Assembly (NCBI GenBank): GCA_025738555.1
Contig: JAOVFP010000012.1
Span: forward strand, 2,790,001 to 2,854,000
DNA from: Cyathus striatus
Lineage: Eukaryota > Basidiomycota > Agaricomycetes > Agaricales > Nidulariaceae
Direction of reading: 5' to 3'
DNA: 64,000 nucleotides
Shown here: positions 23,930 through 34,574 of the stretch, one piece after another
Position numbering within the stretch: the stretch's first letter is position 1
Layout: the number at the start of each line of letters is the position of its first letter
Notes under the pieces: model-generated
Told to the model about the DNA's origin: nothing
What the model saw: only the letters and a program-made list of their open reading frames with translations
The model's database searches: none
Made by a program: the position numbers and the translations under genes

Positions 23930-26900
23930 TGCGGAGAGCTGAGTCGACGTCTACCTCTCCCCTCAATATTTCGCGTGCTGTCATAGATGAGCCTGTAGTA
24001 GCTAACATTCTGAGGAATACTATTCGCATTACGACTCATCTTGACACACATGAAGAACCGATCAAAGCACTCATTGACTCCGGAGCCGGAGGAATGTTCA
24101 TGGACTGGCGCCTAGTTCGAAAACTACAACTAAAAACCGAGAAACTCAAAGAACCCCGAAGAGCCCGAAATGTTGATGGATCTATCAACCGACAAGGAAT
24201 GATAACCAACATCACCCGACAAGAAATCGAAATAGGAGGAAGAAAGTTCCGAGTAACATTCCTCATCCTCAATATTGGAATAGAAGACATTATCCTAGGA
24301 TACCCCTGGCTTAGAGATACGAACCCCGACATCAACTGGAAAACCGGAGTTCTCAAATGGAGAAACACCATCCAGTTCAACGCTAACAACCGAGAAGAGA
24401 TAATCTCCGATGCCCTCACCATACAAGTGATAGAACTCATTAAAGATGGAGAAACAATCGACATGGAAGAACTCGAACGCCGAAAACGACAGAATTGGAA
24501 AATGATTTGCAACGGATTTGCAAAAACCACGGGAAACAGAATGTTCATGCATGACCCACCTTACAAACCAGTAGGAGCAACGGTACGATTTGTATTCAAC
24601 TCGAAACCAACCATCGAAGAGATACCCAAAAAAAGAACCTTTAACTTTAACCCCTTACCCCGAGACAGCCCACAGATACTAGAAGAAACCGACTCAGAAA
24701 CTGAACCAAACTCAGATTCTGAAGGATACACCACGGAATCAGAAGACACTTTAGTAAGCCCCGTATCCGATCTTACTAACAGCTTAGGAAAAATGAACAT
24801 CAACAATGACGATATCAATGAACTAACTGAAGAAATAAATAAACTCAACTTCAGAGATTACATTGAGTATGATGGAGAAAACCCCGCACTAACCCCAGCC
24901 AACATATACGATCTATTTGAGAACCCACTGGAAATGGATTTTACCCACATTGCCGCTATCATACAGGACATCTACCGCCAAGAAGACTTCGACTTACCAG
25001 ATCTAGTACCAGATCCAGAAGAAGACGACGATGAACTAACTGAACTTATCGAAACGGACGCCTATGAACTTCTCGTGAATTATCTCCGAGATGAAGAACC
25101 CGAACCAGAACCACCGGACGAACCACCAAACCTAACTGAAGAAGCACTCATTAGGAAATTAACTATCTCTCAACAGCTATCTTATGGAACAACCACCGAA
25201 CCTGAGAAAACTGCCGAAGAACTAACCCCAAAGAAATATCACGATTATTTAGATGTATTCAGGAAACGACCAGTATCGAAGCTCCCACCTCACCGACCCT
25301 ACGATCACAAAATAGACCTCAAACCGGACACCCCCGATCAAATCGACTGCAAAGTATACCCACTACACGGAAAACAACAGACCGCACTTGACACTTGGCT
25401 CAAATAAATGGAAGAAAAGAAGTTCATCAAAAAAGGACAATCCCCGTACACCTCATCATTCTTCTTTGTACCAAAGAAAGATGACAAAGACGCCCTACAA
25501 CCCTGCCAAGATTACCGACCCCTTAATGAACATACCATTCGAGACAACTACCCGTTACCCCTCATGCCCGATCTCATTCAGCGATTGCAAGGAAAGAAAG
25601 TATTCACCAAACTCGACATCGACGGAGCATACAACAATATTCGAATCTACCCCGGACATGAAAACCGAGCCGCCTTCAAAACGAACCACGGAACATTCAT
25701 TCCTAAAGTAATGTTCTTTGGAATGTGTAACTCCCCGGCAACTTTCCAACGATTCATGAACGACATTTTCAAAGATCTCATCGAAGAAGGACTCGCAATT
25801 GTATATATTGACGATGTGCTACTTCTAGGAACAACGATCAAAGAACTCGAACAGATCACCAAACGCGCACTCGATATACTCAGGAAACACGACCTTTACG
25901 CCAAACCCAAGAAATGCAGATTCGAAGTAACAGAAGTCGATTTCTTAGGACTCATCGTATGACCCAACGAACTTGCAATGGACCCCGTCAAAGTAGCAGG
26001 AATCCGCGATTGGCCGATACCCGCCAAACTCAAAGATGTCCGATCCCTCATGAGATTCGCCAACTTCTACAGAAAATTCATAGAAGGATTCGGAAAAATT
26101 GCAGTTCCCCTGAATAGCCTTACCAAGAAAGATAAACCCTTCGAATGGACTCCCGATTGTCAAACCGCTTTTAAAACACTCAAAACCAGATTCCTATCGG
26201 AACCAGTATTGCGAATCCCAGACCCTGAACAACCATTTGAACTCGAAACCAACGCCTCGAAATATGCCTGTGGAGCAGTACTCAATCAAAAAGGACCCGA
26301 TGGACGAATCCACCCCTGCGGATTCTCCTCCCACACCTTTACAGAAACCGAACGGAACTACGAAATCTATGACAGAGAACTCCTCGGAGTAATCCGTGGA
26401 CTTAAAGAATGGAAACATCATCTCATCGGAACTCCCCATAAGATCATCATCTGGTCCGATCATCGCAATCTCGGATACTGGAGAAAACCCGAAGACCTTA
26501 CCAGACGACAAGCCCGATGGTATCTATTTTTATCCCAGTTTAATTTCGAACTTCGCCACAAACCAGGAAAGAACCTCATCGCCGCTGACGCCTTATCCCG
26601 ACGACCCGACTACATCCCGAAAGAAGATAACGATAACAAACAGATAACGATGTTACCAGCACGCCTATTTCCCTTGACTGAAGATATTCCAGTAAACCTC
26701 ATTGATACGGAACTCCATGACGAACTCCAAAAAGCATTAGGAATTGATCACCATGCACAGGATGCCATCACTGCCATGAAACAACCAGGACAATTATCCC
26801 TCATCAAGAATGCCGCTCAAGACTGGCACGAAGAAGACGGACTACTCTATTACCGAGGCAGATGCTACGTACCCCCTGATCAGAAACTCCAACAAGAAAT

Positions 26901-28164
26901 CGTACGAAAATATCATGACACCGTAGCAGCAGGACACCCTGGACCACATAATACCGAACTTGCCGTCAAAAACCACTACTGGTGGCCAAGTATGGGCATC
27001 TTCATCAAGAACTACGTGGAAGGATGCGCCATCTGTCAACAATCAAAGTACAACAGAAAAGGGAAACCACCCCTAATGCCTATCCCCGCACCAACCGATA
27101 CCCGACCCTTCTCCCAAATTTCTTGTGATTGGATCACCGATTTACCCTCCTCTGACGGATATGACTCCATATTTGTCGTGGTTGACCATGGATCTACAAA
27201 GGGGGTAATATTTGAACACTGCCATAAGAAAGGACTTACCGCATTAGGAGTAGCCCAACTTTTACTCAACACCGTTTACCGAAGATTCGGACTACCCGAT
27301 TCCATTATATCCGACAGAGACCCCAAGATCACCGCCGAAGCCTTCCAAGAAATGATACGACACCTAGATGTCAAATGGAAAGGAAGCACAGCATATCACC
27401 CGCAAACCGATGGCCAAACCGAATGAATGAACCAAGAAATAGAAGTATACCTCAGATGCATCTGCGCAATGAGACAGTATGACTGGAACAAATACCTTTC
27501 TTCAGCCGAATTCGCCATCAACTCCAGATATCATTCAGTGACAAGGAACTCCCCATTCTACCTAATTATGGGATACGACCCCGTTGCACTTCCAGAAGCC
27601 TTCTCCCGATCAAAGATTCTAGAAGTCCAAGAATGACTCAAAGCATTAAACCAACTTAGGAAAGAAGCACAAGCACTCCACGAACTCGCACGACAGCAAG
27701 TAATGCTACGGAACAAGAAAGATCTCCGCCCACTCAAAGAAGGACAGAAAGTATGGCTGGAATCAACCAACCTCAAGATAGCCTACCCCACGAAGAAATT
27801 CGCCCCTCAAAGAGAAGGACCTTTTCCGATCAAAGAAGTCAGATCAAAACTCGTCTACAAACTGCAATTACTGAAACGTTGGGGCTGAATTCACCCTGTA
27901 TTCCACCGATCTCTCCTAACACCTTACATCGAAAACGACGAACATGGACCCAACTATTTGGAACCACCCCCAGATCTTATCGATGATCAAGAAGAATGGG
28001 AAATAGAAGCGATCAAAGCACACAAGAAGCAGAAGAAGGGCACAATCTTCCTCATCTCTTGGAAAGGATACCCTTCCTCCGCCGATGAATGGGTAAATGA
28101 AGACACCCTGGAAAATGCCGAAGACCTCCTGAAAACTTATAAAAGGAAGGCCAAACTGCCCTGA
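23926..28164 (+). pseudogene. pol: Chromovirus Pol polyprotein with chromodomain, five in-frame stops
   Basis: One frame runs the whole 4.2 kb with no frameshift. Protease: ALIDSGAGG, active-site Asp near residue 51. An acidic spacer follows (24660-25130). Reverse transcriptase: FTKLDIDGAYNNIRI and YIDD at 25804-25815. RNase H: ETNASKYACGAVL, YDRELLGV, and KNLIAADALSRR. Integrase: an HHCC region (HPGPHNTELAV to CAICQQSKYN), DWITDLP, SDRDPKI and TDGQTE. Chromodomain: WEIEAIKAHKKQKKGTIFLI through WKGYPSSADEWVNEDTLENA (27990-28130), which in this group reads histone marks during target choice. Stops are TAA at 25405 and TGA at 25960, 27424, 27634 and 27886. Each is one C-to-T change from CAA or CGA. 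As written, no full Pol is made. Confidence 0.92.
27195..27209 (+). promoter_or_regulatory. Candidate central polypurine tract in integrase
   Basis: TACAAAGGGGGTAAT is identical over 15 bases to the 3' polypurine tract at 29650-29664, and lies within codons for STKGVIF of integrase. It could serve as a second plus-strand primer, as in some other retroelements. This is inference from identity. Confidence 0.45.
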
Positions 28165-28210
28165 ACTGACCAGAAACCTGATTTCTAAACACCGACATAA
28201 CTTCTACAAC

Positions 28211-28830
28211 ATGCCTTCCACCTCTGCCCCTGCCACTTCGACTGCCCCCAACTCCACCAACACCCCCCCTACTGACCTTCGAATTGAAATCCCCGCCACC
28301 GCCACCAACGAACTCCCCGCTCAGACCTTCCACACCGGCCTCCACCACCTCAACTGGCCCGGCTCCGTCCCCGCCATCCCTCAACGCATCCGCCACCCCC
28401 ACGAAATCCACCTCGCCAAAGCCCTCTGGTGCGCCCGAAACGCACCTCTCCAAATGATCGCCTTCCTCCAGTACATCGCCCCCCCAGGAGTCTCACACTG
28501 CTTCGTGCAGTTGTTTATCCTCGCCATGGATTGTTTTGCCCAAATCGTAACCGGCAAAACCCGAGACCCGTCTGTCCCTAAATATAACCTCGAACACATT
28601 GCTGACTTACTCATCCAACTTCATCTCTTCGACTACGCACAGCTCATCGACCTTCCCCAAGGATTCTGTGGCACCCAACATCGAAGCTCCCCGGGTTGCA
28701 TGGGAATAGAAGCCCTTCGAATCCCACCCCTCGATCACGGTCGCACCCTCGCCCACAATCACCAACACTATGTCTACGCCCAGTACCCTCGACCCTCGAA
28801 CCCAGAACCCCGACCGCACCCCCAGCATAT
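28211..28830 (+). CDS. Extra ORF 3a of chromovirus, unknown function
   Basis: Begins 47 bp after the pol stop with ATG at 28211. The first ~200 codons look protein-like: a Ser/Thr/Pro/Ala N-terminus, then FHTGLHHLNWPGSVPAIPQR, HEIHLAKALWCARNAPLQMI and YNLEHIADLLIQLHLFDYAQ, predicted mainly helical. The same frame stays open to 29557, but after about 28830 the composition becomes low-complexity Pro/Arg/Thr and the better frame is the next ORF. So the real product probably ends, or shifts frame, near there. It sits in the env position but has no evident signal peptide or membrane span. I know of no named family. Confidence 0.5.
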
Positions 28831-29646
28831 CCACCTACCACCTCCAACGGCAATTTACCCCCCTCCTCTCCTCCACCGCTTCTTACCCCCGCGTCCCCCT
28901 CTCCGCCAAATTCACCCAGACCAATTACGCCAGTTCTTCAACGAACTCCTGGACACCATGCCCCATTGGACGACAGTCATGATCAGGAAAACATCGCCCC
29001 TCTATGAAGTCACCCTACACCCCCCGCCACCGAGCCCCCCATCATTCCCAATACCCCTCCCACTGTCAAACCCCTCTGTCAAAGAAACCCCGGCAAATGG
29101 TACCACATCCCCACCTACGACCTGGAACTCTTTCGTTCCTTTCGTCACCAGGACCGTAAGAAGACCTGGCGTCGTGCCTATCGCCAGGCACACCCGTGTA
29201 CCAGAAGACCCACATCTCAGACCACTAGAAACATGCAGAAGGCCCTCATCATCGAGAACCTTCCTCTCCGAAACGCCCGCCGTCGCTGCCCCCTCTGCCG
29301 CAGCAAACACCATGATCGTCTCCAATGCCGCCTACACGTCTGCCCCTTCTGCCGCCTACACGCCCCTCGACACTCCCCATTCCAATGCCGCAAATATGTC
29401 TGTCAGACATGTGGATGGCCCTGCGCCGGCCATGCCCCAAAGGACTGCCACTACGGCCCAAACTCCACTCCTCCACAGGACGACAACAACTGGGGCAACT
29501 GGCCGCAGTATCAGGTCAACACATGGAATGTCCTCACGGAACTTGAGGATCAGGTGAACGCCGATGAATCTGCCGAAAATAACGAAGACGGATGGAATGT
29601 ACCCAACGATGACGCGGGATGGTATGCATCAAACGAGGACGTTTGA
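28770..29646 (+). CDS. Extra ORF 3b of chromovirus, Cys/His-rich C-terminus
   Basis: ATG at 28770 opens MSTPSTLDPRTQNPDRTPSI and runs to 28982. After one frame change the next frame continues GKWYHIPTYDLELFRSFRHQ (about 29093-29150), RRAYRQAHPCTRR and then a cysteine-rich block at 29275-29450 with three knuckle-like repeats (CPLCRSKHHDRLQC, CPFCRLHAPRHSPFQC, CQTCGWPCAGHAPKDC). It ends in an acidic tail with stop at 29646. C-X2-C-X4-H-X4/5-C spacing suggests zinc-binding and possibly nucleic-acid binding. Whether 3a and 3b are one protein joined by frameshift or two ORFs cannot be settled here. Confidence 0.5.
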
Positions 29647-29649
29647 TTG

Positions 29650-29663
29650 TACAAAGGGGGTAA
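29650..29663 (+). promoter_or_regulatory. Polypurine tract
   Basis: TACAAAGGGGGTAA ends directly at the 3' LTR start (29664). This is the expected plus-strand primer position. Confidence 0.8.
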
Positions 29664-30287
29664 TGTTACACTTTTCCATCTCAACCCTGCCAGACCCCCT
29701 CTTTTTCACGTGACCCTTCTATTTATATCTTTCTGCTTACTGATCCCTTTCTATTTATAACTACATACTTACTCATCATCCCCGACCCCGCTCCTCTGGT
29801 TTGTCATACTACGAGCATGGACATCTCTTATTTCCTCGGACTTGCTTACTGATACTGCTGCGCATTACTGTACATTCTATTTATAGACCTCTGTCGAGTC
29901 ATGACAAGTCATGGACTTATTTATAGCTACACTTCTTTACTCACACGGACCACGCTTCTTTTGTATAAATAGCACATGTATTCCGATCAAGCTTCCTCAG
30001 CTTGATCTTAGTTTAGCTATCATCCAATATAGCTGGCTAAATCCTCTCTATCTCCTTTGAGACCACCTCAGACCTAGAACACTGCTACTTCCTTCTCGCT
30101 CTTCAAGTGTTACTGTGAAGACGCCGCTGAGCCCATTAGTGTATAACTTACGTTATAACTGTTTAGACTCCGACTTCGTCATACGACTTACAAGTGTAGT
30201 GACAAGTCACGTGATTTATTATAATCACTAGACCCAGAAGACATCACCAGACCAGAAGACATCACCAGACCAGCTCGGATCGTAACA
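29664..30287 (+). repeat. 3' LTR of chromovirus
   Basis: 624 bp, same ends as the 5' LTR, three visible substitutions. Followed by CATTT (30288-30292). Confidence 0.93.
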
Positions 30288-30292
30288 CATTT

Positions 30293-30498
30293 TCACTCTC
30301 CTCATTATCTGTAATAGGTTTGTTGGTGGTGGCCTGCTTCTTTGTTGGTGGTTGGGCTGTAAGATCGGCAGCAGAAGTACCATGCTTGCGAGACTCGCTA
30401 TGAGTTTCATGTGTAGCAACTGACAGAGAAGCAGACTCAGTAGGAGTAATACTAGAAGCCTGAGTTGTAGCAGAGCGAGTGGAACAACAAGGAGCCAT
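30293..30498 (-). pseudogene. KDZ-like transposase A, exon 1 (beyond the retroelement)
   Basis: ATG at 30496-30498 (minus strand) opens MAPCCSTRSATTQASSITPT and continues SESRKHGTSAADLTAQPPTK into the retroelement at NEESEN. The frame resumes at 21869 with QEKQSKKVVKAKKAKKTR. The start resembles those of gene D (MPPRALRSATAATAA) and gene C (MPSQNSKKSNN), which supports this ATG over the one 84 bp upstream. Confidence 0.65.
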
Positions 30499-30963
30499 TG
30501 TGTGTAGAAGTGTTAAAATGCTTTGAGATAGCAAGATAGTGGTGGTGGTTGAGGGTTGAGAAGGAGGGGGGGATTGATGCAAACCAAAATCTTAGAAGTC
30601 TGATGATGCACAGCAAATTCTCATGATCAAAAGTTAAAAATATACAGCCTTTTATAGGCTACATTGAACATAACTAAATATATATTACATGTCATTGGCT
30701 ATACAACATAACTATCTAACTATTTTAAGGAGACACAGCCTTTGATCTTCTTCGGCTCATTGACAGCATGCATGAAGACAAAGGGAGAGGGGGAGAGACG
30801 GCATGATAGGGGGGAAAGGGGACAACAGACGACGGGGGTGGGGGGGACGAGGAGGTAGCAGAGGAGGGGAGAAGGGGAAGGGGATGGATACTCATCCTCG
30901 TCACTTGCAAGACAAGGAGGCAGAGGTGGAGGGGAGGAGGGCATGGGAGGAGGGGGGGTGATG
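30499..30963. other. Upstream of gene A and purine-rich centre of the inverted structure
   Basis: 30499-30765 is A's presumptive 5' region, with a poly-G tract at 30568-30574. 30770-30962 is a ~190-bp, almost pure purine strand (GGGGAGA, GGAGG repeats). At 30964 the sequence passes abruptly into reverse-transcriptase sequence of the inverted copy. No terminal repeat for the 5' end of element A is visible here. Confidence 0.6.
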
Positions 30964-33900
30964 ATCTTTCTTTGGTACAAAGAAGAATGATGAGGTGTAC
31001 GGGGATTGTCCTTTTTTGATGAACTTCTTTTCTTCCATTTATTTGAGCCAAGTGTCAAGTGCGGTCTGTTGTTTTCCGTGTAGTGGGTATACTTTGCAGT
31101 CGATTTGATCGGGGGTGTCCGGTTTGAGGTCTATTTTGTGATCGTAGGGTCGGTGAGGTGGGAGCTTCGATACTGGTCGTTTCCTGAATACATCTAAATA
31201 ATCGTGATATTTCTTTGGGGTTAGTTCTTCGGCAGTTTTCTCAGGTTCGGTGGTTGTTCCATAAGATAGCTGTTGAGAGATAGTTAATTTCCTAATGAGT
31301 GCTTCTTCAGTTAGGTTTGGTGGTTCGTCCGGTGGTTCTGGTTCGGGTTCTTCATCTCGGAGATAATTCACGAGAAGTTCATAGGCGTCCGTTTCGATAA
31401 GTTCAGTTAGTTCATCGTCGTCTTCTTCTGGATCTGGTACTAGATCTGGTAAGTCGAAGTCTTCTTGGCGGTAGATGTCCTGTATGATAGCGGCAATGTG
31501 GGTAAAATCCATTTCCAGTGGGTTCTCAAATAGATCGTATATGTTGGCTGGGGTTAGTGCGGGGTTTTCTCCATCATACTCAATGTAATCTCTGAAGTTG
31601 AGTTTATTTATTTCTTCAGTTAGTTCATTGATATCGTCATTGTTGATGTTCATTTTTCCTAAGCTGTTAGTAAGATCGGATACGGGGCTTACTAAAGTGT
31701 CTTCTGATTCCGTGGTGTATCCTTCAGAATCTGAGTTTGGTTCAGTTTCTGAGTCGGTTTCTTCTAGTATCTGTGGGCTGTCTCGGGGTAAGGGGTTAAA
31801 GTTAAAGGTTCTTTTTTTGGGTATCTCTTCGATGGTTGGTTTCGAGTTGAATACAAATCGTACCGTTGCTCCTACTGGTTTGTAAGGTGGGTCATGCATG
31901 AACATTCTGTTTCCCGTGGTTTTTGCAAATCCGTTGCAAATCATTTTCCAATTCTGTCGTTTTCGTGCGTTCGAGTTCTTCCATGTCGATTGTTTCTCCA
32001 TCTTTAATGAGTTCTATCACTTGTATGGTGAGGGCATCGGAGATTATCTCTTCTCGGTTGTTAGCGTTGAACTGGATGGTGTTTCTCCATTTGAGAACTC
32101 CGGTTTTCCAGTTGATGTCGGGGTTCGTATCTCTAAGCCAGGGGTATCCTAGGATAATGTCTTCTATTCCAATATTGAGGATGAGGAATGTTACTCGGAA
32201 CTTTCTTCCTCCTATTTCGATTTCTTGTCGGGTGATGTTGGTTATCATTCCTTGTCGGTTGATAGATCCATCAACATTTCGGGCTCTTCGGGGTTCTTTG
32301 AGTTTCTCGGTTTTTAGTTGTAGTTTTCGAACTAGGCGCCAGTCCATGAACATTCCTCCGGCTCCGGAGTCAATGAGTGCTTTGATCGGTTCTTCATGTG
32401 TGTCAAGATGAGTCGTAATGCGAATAGTATTCCTCAGAATGTTAGCTACTACAGGCTCATCTATGACAGCACGCGAAATATTGAGGGGAGAGGTAGACGT
32501 CGACTCAGCTCTCCGCATCAAAAACCCAATTCATTGGCGAGTTTGGCAACTTCATCTTGGTCTTCTTTTCCAAGGGATCGGTAGATGTCTCCGATTTCTT
32601 CATAGGCGGCTCTGATGGAGAGATCACGGCAGTTTCCAGGGTTTCGATTGAATTGTCCTTTCTTGAGTGGACAGTTGTGGGAAACGTGTCCTGGTTTCTT
32701 GCAATGGAAACACTTTCCTTCCTTTCTAAGTTGATCCATTTCTTTCGAAGAAAGAGGTTTATTAATGGCGTCAACTCGAGTATCCATTTGGTTGGATACA
32801 GAAGGGTGGTAGGGGTCTACTGATTGTCCGAATGAGGGTCTGGCTCCAAGGTATTGGGTGAATGGAGCGGGTTTTCTTCCGAAATTGATTGGAGAGATCT
32901 TTCGGGCTTTACCGGAATCTTCTGTTTCCTTGAATCTGAGGTAGTTGCGATCGAACTTGATGGCGGCTTCTTTGTATTTTTCGTAAGTGGTTGGCACATC
33001 GGCCATGGTTTCCACTTTTTCTCTGAGGGGTCGGTTTAGTCCTTTCTTGTATTTGCGGATTTTCTCGGTTTCAGACTCGAGGCTTATCTTGGGCCAGAGG
33101 GTCTCGAATACCGCTGTATAATCCTCCGCATTGCTATTTCCTTGAACAAGGAGTTCAAGTTGTCGGTGTGCGATATCGGCGGAATCTCCTTCCTGAAATG
33201 CTTTGGTTAGGTCTGTTTTGAAGGTTGCCCAAGTGGGGAAGAATCCATTTGGATGTTCGGTATCTGTCTTCGTGTAGGTGTCAAAAGCGGTGCTTTTCCA
33301 TGCTCCGGCCGATCCTCTGTTCATGTAGGAGAGGGCTAGGAGTACTTTCATCTTATCCTCAGTAACTTTATTTCCTAAAATATAAAGTTCAACTTCTGGA
33401 TCCAACTCTGGAATAGGGATCTATCTCCAGAGAAGTGGAACGGGGTCTTGAATTTGGCTTCCATTTTTCCGTTAGTGGTTGTTATGGACATGGTTCTATT
33501 TCTTCGGCGTATAAACGGCTGAGCTCGTGTGAGTTGATTTGCTAAGGTTGGTGCGCATGGTGGTGCGAACGGGTTTCTGATGTCTTCGGGGATTCTTGTG
33601 ATACATCTAGTGGTTCACTTCCTTCTAAGCTGAATGGGAAAAATCCGGATACAGCACTAGGTGGTTCGTCTGCAAAAGTGGGTGATTCGAAGATAGGTGA
33701 TGTAGAGCCTACTGGGGTGTCTGGTGGTAGGGTTGCTGGGCTGGTTGGTAATTCTGTGACTAATTGTCCCTGATATGCTTGTTCATTGGTTGGGCTTTCT
33801 GGTGTTTCGTATCCCTGTAAGGGTCTGGGTTCTTTGTATTCTTCTGAGTGGGATGAATCGGTTCCTGGGTCCGAATCTCTGCGGGACATTTTGATTGGTG

Positions 33901-34574
33901 TGGGGCGAATCGATTTAAGTAATCGTCGCCGGTTTAATCAGCTTGATCTTTTGTTACGATCCGAGCTGGTCTCGTGATGTCTTCTGGTCTGGTGATGTCT
34001 TCTGGGTCTAGTGATTATAATAAATCACGTGACTTGTCACTACACTTGTAAGTCATATGACGAAGTCGGAGTCTAAACAGTTATAACGTAAGTTATACAC
34101 TAATGGGCTCAGCGGCGTCTTCACAGTAACACTTGAAGAGCGAGAAGGAAGTAGCAGTGTTCTAGGTCTGAGGTGGTCTCAAAGGAGATAGAGAGGATTT
34201 AGCCAGCTATATTGGATGATAGCTAAACCAAGATCAAGCTGAGGAAGCTTGATCGGAATACATGTGCTATTTATACAAAAGAAGCGTGGTCCGTGCGAGT
34301 AAAGAAGTGTAGCTATAAATAAGTCCATGACTTGTCATGACTCGACAGAGGTCTATAAATAGAATGTACAGTAATGCGCAGCAGTATCAGTAAGCAAGTC
34401 CGAGGAAATAAGAGATGTCCATGCTCGTAGTATGACAAACCAGAGGAGCGGGGTCGGGGATGATGAGTAAGTATGTAGTTATAAATAGAAAGGGATCAGT
34501 AAGCAGAAAGATATAAATAGAAGGGTCACGTGAAAAGAGGGGGTCTGGCAGGGTTGAGATGGAAAAGTGTAACA
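30964..34574 (-). mobile_element. Truncated chromovirus, copy B (LTR-gag-pol up to RT)
   Basis: Near-identical inverted copy of 21870-25489: LTR (33952-34574), gag (33889-32518), pol (32521 down to about 30964), ending in the first RT codons (FFFVPKKD). It is flanked on its LTR side by AAATG (34575-34579), the reverse complement of the CATTT duplication, at the same site in the KDZ gene. Differences include 1-bp deletions in gag (a C run near 33590; near 33400) and a 1-bp insertion in pol (near 31970). It shares the TAA stop after LDTWLK with the other copy. Confidence 0.9.

Larger units (their letters stand above)
21870..30287 (+). mobile_element. Complete Ty3/gypsy chromovirus with 5-bp TSD
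   Basis: An 8418-bp LTR retrotransposon inserted in exon 1 of KDZ gene A, in the opposite orientation. Both LTRs are 624 bp, start TGTTAC and end GTAACA, and are flanked by CATTT (21865-21869 and 30288-30292). Order: LTR, self-priming site, gag, pol (protease, RT, RNase H, integrase, chromodomain), two extra ORFs, polypurine tract, LTR. The two LTRs differ at three positions by eye. The chromodomain and self-priming site place it near the Tf1/sushi chromoviruses. Pol contains five in-frame stops, so this copy is probably defective. Confidence 0.93.

Noticed and set aside
25405..27888. Alternative genetic code or programmed stop readthrough in pol
   Set aside because: Stops are not at domain boundaries, gag and other ORFs end in TGA, and C-to-T decay explains the pattern more simply.
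28211..29557. One continuous 448-codon ORF after pol
   Set aside because: The second half in this frame is low-complexity, while the knuckle motifs and a better composition lie in other frames; split into 3a and 3b.
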